Of a DNA stretch of 24,611 bases, positions 17,410 through 24,611 are shown piece after piece (the first letter of the stretch is position 1; every line of letters starts with the position of its first letter). The notes under the pieces were generated by a model that did no database searches, was not told where the DNA came from, and saw only the letters and a program-made list of their open reading frames with translations. This stretch comes from Apostichopus californicus. Its lineage: Eukaryota; Echinodermata; Holothuroidea; Aspidochirotida; Stichopodidae. A program made the position numbers and the translations under genes. The DNA lies in contig JAIPMN010030673.1 in the NCBI GenBank assembly GCA_020650975.1, positions 1 to 24,611 on the forward strand, read 5' to 3'.

Positions 17410-18064
17410 TTAATTACAATATGCATTGCAATATGTATGAATGGGCCAGAGGCACACATTTTCTAACTTAACATATACATGGGTAGATTTGCAGTATGTC
17501 TGCCCACAGCTTACAAAGACAAACAGTACCATGGCTGAACCAAGACTAAAAACTAGTAGTGCCATCACATCCTCTTCGTCTGTGTCCAAGTCTTCTTCAA
17601 TCTCAAGGATCATTTGACTGATGTTTTCACACTCCTTGCATTGAAATAAATTTGTGCATGGTAGACCGAAGGATGCATAGCAATTGTCTCTTGCATTTTA
17701 TAGTTGGCACTTTCATGAGCAGGTGGGAGGGTCACCGGCAGCATCTTCATATATTCCGTATGGCATGATCTATGGTACTCGCTTCAATTTCAACACAGTC
17801 TCGGTTGCTCAATTGTCTTATGACATGATCTTCCTTTTTCAAATGTGTTGCTTGTAGCAAGCTACCAGAATCTAATAGCTCACATGCATTTAGCTTTTCA
17901 ATATTTTACTTCACTTTCTGTTTGTGGTGAACGTGATACTGTTGCAGATAATAAACTCAGCAGATGAACGTGCTTTGGTCTAGCTGTTTTTAAGGTTTCA
18001 CTGCCTCCTCTACGAAGTCCTGACTGCTGCTCCTTGCTTTTGTGTGATACTTCATTTCAGGATC
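17410..18064 (-). pseudogene. Frameshifted coding remnant of unknown family
   Basis: Between a possible acceptor (CCTCTTTAG at 18065) and about 17410, protein-like segments continue from frame to frame: HTKARSSSQDFVEEAVK, then RPKHVHLLSLLSATVS, then LKKEDHVIRQLSNRDCVE, then CTNLFQCKECENISQ and an acidic DLDTDEEDVM. The Cys pairs suggest a small zinc-binding protein or a transposase with such a domain. At least three frameshifts or stops break it, so it is not functional as read. I do not recognise the parent. Confidence 0.4.
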
Positions 18065-18882
18065 CTAAAGAGGAAGTCATAAAAGGATACCAAGTTATAC
18101 GTTATCAATTTCAAGTTATTATATATTATAAGTCAACACAAAAAAGGGTAAGCAACTTGTATTCAAAGTCATAAATGAAAATTGTCTGAAATATATCCCT
18201 TTGAAATAAAAATTATAACAGTGCACATATAAAAACATACTGTGCTTTGGCAACGAAATTTTCCATGACTGTAATGCAGATAACACTATGTAATTGGTCC
18301 GAATAGCTTCAGTAGTTCTCGTGCTGAACCAAATTGAATTAGTAACAGTATAATGTAAGCATCATTAGGACTGATTCAACCGGTCAAAAAATTACCAATT
18401 ACCCAAAAAATTACATCTGGTTCAGCTAGTCTTTGATAGGTTTGCTTGTGTTTCTTTACATTCATTTAATAATAATGATAAACGTTACGATAAGAGTTGC
18501 TGAGAAATGTCAAATAACATGCCCTTTAACTTCAAGGAAGCTGTTATTCAATAAGAGATCAGCAAACTTGAAATGCATTTCACTGATTAATGGTATCTGG
18601 GTTTTTGTAGATTTAAGTTGGTGATGCTCTTCCTAATACTATACCTCTGATTCTGCTCTAGTTCACATCATTGCATTTACTATACTCACCTGTTGCTTCT
18701 GATGGTTCAGCAAATTTATGGAAAGTTCTCTTTTGGCTTTCTTAACTTTTAAATTCTGGCTGCATCTGTAAATCTCTGATAGCATTTCCGGTGAAATCAA
18801 CCGTTAGTTGGAACTGGAAGTGTAGGTATAGGGAAGCTGACTGTATATCATAATTTAGAAAATGAAGAAACATAAAGGCCTT

Positions 18883-19080
18883 CTAAGTTTGAGGATGATC
18901 CTTCCAGATAACGACGCATTTTAGGAAAGTAACCCAAGTCTTGGGAGCCAACTTCTTGTAATTGTTAGTGACATCAACATTTGAGTGGTGCGTGACACGT
19001 GGTTCTTTGACCCTATCATGATCACTTGAGGTTGGCTCTATCATGGTCGAAAGACCTAACAGGGAATGCAAGGAAGCAAT
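18883..19080 (-). other. Unassigned minus-strand reading frame
   Basis: A frame of about 65 codons of mixed, protein-like composition (HHSNVDVTNNYKKLAPKTW) with no signal peptide, membrane segment or known motif. It may be another piece of the decayed element near 17.4-18.1 kb. No splice signals were convincing. Confidence 0.25.
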
Positions 19081-22000
19081 AGTTTAATTACTTTGCTGAA
19101 TACAATGGGTTTCTAAGCTCTGGGTTTATAATGTCTTCTTTGTAACAGGGATATTGTATCACGATTTTCAAACCATAAAAGCTGTCTAATTTTAATAGTC
19201 CTTAAATGTGAAGCATTGATATGCTCCCTTAGACATGTTGTCACAAATCAGTCTATATTTATTCAAACAGTGTACACAATTCGAAAATGAGACTACTCAA
19301 ACAGTAGCCCACATTAATTACTATTACTCTCAGATGTAGTAAAAACAAGACGTCATTCTTATCCTTGTGCAATACTTTTATTTCTTCTTTTGACTACAGG
19401 TCAATGCTAGTTGTAGAAGGCTTAGGCCTACAGAGCCTAGCTAAAATTACATGTAGGCGAGGCTTCGATATAAGATATAAGATAAGCTTATTGCTCTGAC
19501 CGAATTTCACACTGATGCCACAGTTTAATAATAACAAAGAAAAAAATAGATATGATCTATTAGTAAATATATATATATATATATTATAGACATAGGTTAC
19601 GTTACGACTACGAGTGGCTGCGATCTTACCTACGTACGCTAACCTCTCTGCGAATAGTCACCATGTTAACGATTTAACGTTAGGCTATCACTCAGTTTGC
19701 CCTGTCATTTCCGATGTTCTTTTAGTTGAAAGACTTTGTAGACAAGCCTTGTTTTTAACTTACAGGGGGTCATAAAATGTAACTTTACTATTTTGAACTA
19801 TTTTGGTCAATAATGAGCAAAACTATCAGTAAATACGGGCAAGTCGTAATGACTTAATAAGTCGACATAACAAGATTGAACTTCTTCGCGAAACTAAATG
19901 TTCCAGTGTCGATCCTATGAATACTTGCCAAACGTGATTCGGCTCGTGTAGATACGAATTCCGAATGTTGATTTCAACTTTATAGAAAGATACTCATCAT
20001 TGGTTAAATATGTATTTTGATCACAGGTTATATCGGTACATCTATCAAACTAGAGAAATTTGGATGAATGAACCTGTTGTACGTAAAATATGGCCTTTTC
20101 TACATAAATACTGTGATAGCAACTGTGATAGCATATATATTTGCGTGTGCGTTCTGTCATGTGATTTTGTGATCTTTGGAAGAACAAAGCGGATTCACGA
20201 ATATTAAAATTTTTGTGAATTTTTAAGAGTAATGTTGAGTTGAACCTCTGATTGGTCTACAGAACTGCAAGAAAAACGGCTTAGCTACACGATCTTGTTC
20301 TATAAGACACATGCTGGGGTGTGAAATTACCATACTCCCGCCCATCTTGCACGCGAGTACTCTTGATTAGTCAGGAATGAAGACAATCCATCTTGTAGTG
20401 CTTTTAATTCAAAACGACAGATACCTGGGATTTAATAACAGGTGGACATCAAGACTAAGAATATTTCTAAAATAGAGTATTTGGACAATTTTCCCACCAT
20501 ATCTAGACATGGGAAAACAATTTTCACTGCAAATGATTAATATATTACATCCAGCTGCGTTTTAACAACATTTAATATCATTTTGATTGGCATTTTTTAA
20601 CATTTCAAAACATCAACAGCTCAAGTGGAGCGTTTCATATTTCTGTCTTCAAGTCGTGGTTGGTTTCTGTGTGTGGTACCTCTGTTGTTAACTACCAATT
20701 GTTTCCTATGGGTCTACGGAAGAAAAGTAACCTATTCAAGTTTACTTGCATCCTTGACTTCTCTCTGAGTCCTTGTGATACTTAATGTCTGATGTAAATC
20801 AAAAGTATATACATTCCAAAGCTGAAGGAGAGCCATGTGTCCTTTTCCGATAATTCTAAATCGTTCTTACAGACCAACACGAAAACAAAAACATTTAAGT
20901 TTGTTAAGACAACTTCAGACTTGTTTTGGATATTACTTTTACCAGAAAATCTTTCTCACACTTTTATGGAGAAGTTTCATGCTTTAGTACAAAAGGCGTG
21001 TAATGCATTCCCATCATTCTTAGTACAGACAGTTTCATTATCCTATAGACAATGAAATTGTTGGAAGAATTTAATAAAGGTTGCATATCCCATTTTAAAT
21101 TTTACAAACCCTCTGTTTACCTCTTTCAATTTCATTACCAAAGTACCTACCACAGTATCTCATTCCTCCTTCAAACGTAGCCTTTTAAACTCTTTTCCTT
21201 TGATTAGGAACACAATTTTATCCACTTCCTGGGAATCGCGACTGTATTTTCCCATATCATTTAAAACAAAAACAATTACCGTTCTTACTGGCCAACGACA
21301 AACTCCAATGGCATTAAATTAGCCAAACTTAGTCTGAATTTTGAAGTCTGTTTCCTAAGAAGATATATTGCTAGATACTTCACAAGGTTATAGCACCTTC
21401 TTCAGTTGCATTTGTTCAACGTTTCGAGCAAATCCCATCGATGGATATGCAGGTCCTTCCTTAGGCTAGTCAAATATATTTCACATAACAATGTGAACTG
21501 TGCCATAAGAGATAATAAATGCTATTCTGTTTTCCCCCTAACAGCTCGGTATCATTAGAGAACTTATGGTAGCATAAACCCCATTTGGGGTGCCGTGGAA
21601 GGTGCAAAGTATAGCAATTCAACCTGAGTTATATATACATCATGGAAAACGTAGGTCTAATAGATTTCATAAAACATAGTACCAACACCAATAACTCAAC
21701 TTTACAGTGACAATGTGTCTATCTCTATCAGTAACTTAAATTGTCAATTTAATATTCTATAAATAATTTAACAATTAACGTATTAATACGGAGCATATTT
21801 GCGCCTTAAGGCTACTTTTTTCAAACTGACATATTGAATAGTTTAGTAAACAACGTCGACACAAACAACAATAGAGAAATCTCAAATATATTGCTTTTAC
21901 AAAGAGGAGCATTACAATTTGCACTATTGGAAAGTTAACTTGAAAGTTATTTATGTTATCTTTCCATAACTCAAAAGCCATTGATAGTTTGTGTGAACAA

Positions 22001-22293
22001 ATTATGATTGAATATGTGTACATATATTATTAAGAGATAAAGAAAGCAAAATAAGGGTAAATATTAAACATGATAAATGAATTACCTAATCGTAGCAGTT
22101 GTTATTTAATCTGAATAGAAGTAACTTTTCTTTAATTTTTTTTCGCTTCTGAACAAAGATGGTCTAGTTAACTGACTATGAGACCACGATTATTGTCTTA
22201 TCCTTCAAGCGTGCAGTATGCAGTACAAAATTTCACTTATATGATATTGATAACAGTCATATATCAATCGTTAGTAAAGCTTTCTCACGAATC
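19081..22293. other. Intergenic downstream of gene B, no gene seen
   Basis: AT-rich DNA with an (AT)n tract at about 19567-19585 and scattered small frames that look random. The part just below 22294 should hold the gene B 3' UTR. ATTAAA-type poly(A) signals occur on the minus strand near 22105 and 22130, but no signal can be chosen with confidence. Confidence 0.5.
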
Positions 22294-22644
22294 TTAATTT
22301 CCATCCATAGATGTATTGGTTCCCATTGTTGGTGTGATATCCTTTGATATCTCTGTGTCGACTTCGGTGTCAGTTTTGTCGGTTGCCGCTTCTTTAGCAT
22401 CTTCAACTGGATTTTGGACAGCCTGTACGTGGTCGCTTTCCTCATCTCTCTCAGTGTTTTCTATTGGTTTTCCGGTCTCGTCAGTTTGGCTCTTTTCGAC
22501 CTTTTCGTCCTTCACGTCTTCGTCAGCTTTCACGTCCTCCTTTTTGATGACATTCTCGGCACTGGCGTCTTTGTTGACTGTTTTCTCCGTTTGTTTTTGT
22601 TTGTCGGTTTTCTCTTCTTCCCGTTTTCTTAATTTTCTTTGGAT
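22294..22644 (-). CDS. Gene B terminal exon: Lys/Glu-rich C-terminal tail
   Basis: Acceptor TTCTTTTCACTAG opens a frame of 116 codons ending in TAA at 22294-22296. It starts basic (IQRKLRKREEEKTDKQKQ) and becomes acidic with many Lys-Glu, Asp-Glu and Thr-Asp pairs (DEKVEKSQTDE, DKTDTEVDTE). There is no hydrophobic segment and no Cys, so it is probably disordered. The long frames on the opposite strand here (22316-22648) are mirror effects of this biased composition. It supplies the only stop codon and C-terminus seen for either gene. Confidence 0.72.
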   Translation of the reverse strand: MQRKLRKREEEKTDKQKQTEKTVNKDASAENVIKKEDVKADEDVKDEKVEKSQTDETGKPIENTERDEESDHVQAVQNPVEDAKEAATDKTDTEVDTEISKDITPTMGTNTSMDGN

Positions 22645-24377
22645 CTAGTGAAAAGAAGTTTGATATTTTCACCAGTATGTTGAACCAAATCGCAAATAGG
22701 AAATGAGGTTTAAAATTGGTATGTGCAGATTGCACACAGAAAGTTCAAATTAAATAATTCATGATAAACATAAATAGAAAATGGAGTGGTGATTATCGAA
22801 TAGATTAGTTAGTTTACAGATGTTATCTTGCCGATACCTACATTGAATATATAAGTAAGAAAAGTGATGGGATACATACCATATGTATACAGATTAGATA
22901 CAAAATTACGATTGTTGAATGTGTGATATAATTTTATACAAACCTCCTTATTCGTCATTATTTTCCCCTTTTTGATCTCTGATATCTAAAATCAGGGAAA
23001 GATATTTTAAAATCAGCCCACTTCCACTATTTAAATTTTTTTGGACAATAAAACACTCGTTATAACACATTCGTCCCTCTGCAGTGATAATAACTGAAAT
23101 TTTTGACGCTCCGACTTCTGTTTAACTAGGAGCCACAGAGCTAAATGGGTGCAACAACATGTCATGATCTCGTCATTGTATAATTGTAATTGAAATGCAT
23201 GAACAGTAGTATTCTGGTAAAGAAACAAACTTCGACACAATTTCAAATTATTAAGTGGAAGCAGTAGCAACATCTTAAAATGAAAGTTTTATTCAGATGA
23301 TATTTGAGTAATAAATACTACTACTTTACTAAATAGCAATGTTAAGATTAAAGTAAAATTGCCGACAGTTCGACTTACCTCTATCTTATCAAGAATAGTC
23401 TTCATATCAGTGGGCGTCATCTTCATAAGAAAAGAAGTAAATGTATACACGTTTTGGAGAGGATCTTTTAAATAAATTAATAATATCCAACCAATTTTTC
23501 TTTGCTGACGGATTTATTATTGTAATATGACGATATTAAATGAAGTTCAAAAAATTACCATAAAGGTCTTGATGACATTCTGTAGAAGTTCCATTATTTG
23601 CTTCCTGAATTCCTGTTACAAAAATAGATAATATAGTTGACTGTTACTGCTAGTTCAACACTGACTTTTCTGTACTTCTATCTTAAACAAACACAATTAT
23701 CTTACAGGGTCAGGTTAAAAGATGTAAGTGATCGAAAATTATATTATTGCTTATAAGAAGTACACCCAGTTAAATTAAAGTTACCGACAATTATATAATC
23801 TATTAATAATAATTTCAAATGACACTATAATAACCTTGTTTTCGTTCGAGTTGAGAAGCAGGAAGTGCACCCAACATGCTTTGTCCCACTGCAAGAGCAA
23901 ACGTAGTTGAAATTTACCAAAAATTCATGTCATTATATTCAAACTGCGTTACCTAAATAATTGACATTTCATTAATGAGCTGATGAAACAATAAAATGAA
24001 GATACACTGGAACATGCCTTCGTCTGGACTGGAATTTCATCTTCCGTCAGTGGGATTACAAACATTATGTTTTGCCCCAATATTCTGATAAAGCATATGG
24101 CAATTTAAGTGGTCCCATTTTGACAATTGTCGAACAAATATACAACTGCCTTTACAAATGTCTGAAATTGTTGAAGGAGTACAAATAAAATATTGTTTAT
24201 TTTTCTGTGTGCTACTTAAAACAAGGAATAGGTTCTCATTCTCAACATGATTTCAAATAATTCGTAAGATGGTAATAAGTATAGCTTCTGAACGAAGTGT
24301 GTACATTTTTCGCCGGTTAATGTTAAAAATAAACTTACCTCTGTATCGAAAGGCTGCTTAAAGAAATACTCTGACAC
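22294..24377 (-). CDS. Gene B: 3' part of a second cassette-tail gene (5' end off the window)
   Basis: Six minus-strand exons join in phase 0: 39, 54, 42, 42 and 42 nt, then a 351-nt terminal exon including the stop. Cassette size, phase and the Leu/Ile-rich amphipathic content match the tail of gene A. By analogy this is the cytoplasmic end of another Ig-type receptor whose ectodomain lies to the right, but no Ig or membrane exon is visible here. Same strand and tandem position relative to gene A suggest paralogues. Other exons between those listed cannot be excluded. Confidence 0.68.
22944..22985 (-). CDS. Gene B tail cassette e (42 nt)
   Basis: A phase 0-0 exon with acceptor CCTGATTTTAG and donor GAG|GTTTGT. 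It encodes ISEIKKGKIMTNKE, a basic unit that leads into the charged terminal exon. Confidence 0.6.
23379..23420 (-). CDS. Gene B tail cassette d (42 nt)
   Basis: A phase 0-0 exon with acceptor TTTTCTTATGAAG and donor GAG|GTAAGT. It encodes MTPTDMKTILDKIE. Confidence 0.67.
23559..23600 (-). CDS. Gene B tail cassette c (42 nt)
   Basis: A phase 0-0 exon with acceptor GGAATTCAGGAAG and donor ATG|GTAATT. It encodes QIMELLQNVIKTFM, amphipathic. An alternative acceptor 4 nt earlier would break phase. Confidence 0.62.
23835..23888 (-). CDS. Gene B tail cassette b (54 nt)
   Basis: A phase 0-0 exon with acceptor GCTCTTGCAG and donor AAG|GTTATT. It encodes WDKACWVHFLLLNSNENK. It has the same 54-nt length and Leu-rich core as the gene A cassettes. 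Confidence 0.68.
24339..24377 (-). CDS. Gene B tail cassette a (39 nt)
   Basis: A phase 0-0 exon with acceptor TTTTTCTTTGTAAG and donor GAG|GTAAGT. It encodes VSEYFFKQPFDTE, recalling the acidic Pro/Tyr cassette at 8930 of gene A. Confidence 0.68.
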
Positions 24378-24611
24378 CTTACAAAGAAAAAAAAAACGAT
24401 GAAATGAAAACACTTAATTTTGCAATGCTCATTTATAATAATTCAATAACTAAAATGTTATATGTCTGTCATATTTAGGGCTGTTATGGGGAACGAAGCA
24501 TTATGAAGAATGACATCTGGAAATTTCATTTGCTGCATCTGTTAGATATCTGTAACTAAAAAGGTAATATTGATTAGACGTAGGTAGAGTTTGTATAAAA
24601 GATGACCTCAT

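Noticed and set aside
20837-21055. A 72-codon plus-strand frame
   Set aside because: No splice signals, domain or composition bias supports coding. Frames of this length are expected by chance in a 24-kb window.
22316-22648. Plus-strand frames of 110 and 72 codons
   Set aside because: These Ser/Phe/Val-rich frames are the reverse complement of the Lys/Glu/Asp-rich terminal exon of gene B.
23952-23978. A 27-nt phase-0 exon in gene B
   Set aside because: The splice sites are plausible, but the last codon is TAG. It could only be a poison exon, and there is no independent support.
24010-24095. Open minus-strand stretch including MFVIPLTEDEIPVQTK
   Set aside because: It looks coding, but no acceptor and donor pair keeps phase 0. 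It would need a GC donor and a phase shift relative to both neighbouring exons of gene B.

Overview
This is eukaryotic, metazoan nuclear DNA: AT-rich, made of short exons with GT-AG introns, and carrying decayed retrotransposons. Immunoglobulin-superfamily (IgSF) receptor genes, an L1-group LINE and a tRNA-headed SINE suggest a marine invertebrate. An echinoderm or another invertebrate deuterostome is plausible, but this is inference and no marker fixes the taxon. Long open frames mislead here; the genes appear only when splice sites on the minus strand are read.

Gene A (minus strand, 14634 down to at least 3533, 3' end not seen) encodes a type I membrane receptor. Its exons give a signal peptide, a V-like Ig domain, two Ig domains in one exon, a membrane-proximal Ig domain, and a transmembrane (TM) helix followed by Lys-Arg-Arg. 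All of these junctions are phase 1. An 80-nt adaptor exon then switches to phase 0. It is followed by a long run of tiny exons, each a multiple of 3 nt and flanked by plausible splice sites: 75, 54, 57, 51, 54, 54, 54, 54, 156 (or 75), 54, 57, 54, 48, 45 and 54 nt. Eight of these are exactly 54 nt, or 18 codons. Most encode a short amphipathic segment with a Leu-rich core. Because every cassette is phase 0, any subset could be skipped without a frameshift. The cytoplasmic tail therefore looks like a combinatorial module array.

Gene B (minus strand, 24377 down to 22294, 5' part off the right edge) shows the end of a gene of the same kind: phase-0 exons of 39, 54, 42, 42 and 42 nt, then a terminal exon with a 116-codon Lys/Glu-rich tail. 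Gene B lies upstream of gene A on the same strand, which suggests a tandem family of receptors with cassette tails.

Between the genes (about 14.9-22.3 kb) I see only decayed material: a possible Tc1/mariner-type transposase fragment, a frameshifted coding remnant near 17.4-18.1 kb, and otherwise non-coding AT-rich DNA. The left end (56-3330) is a degraded L1-group LINE lying where the last exon(s) of gene A would be expected. A tRNA-derived SINE sits in an intron of gene A at 10210-10445. All splice sites were judged by eye; no alignment, search or transcript data were available.
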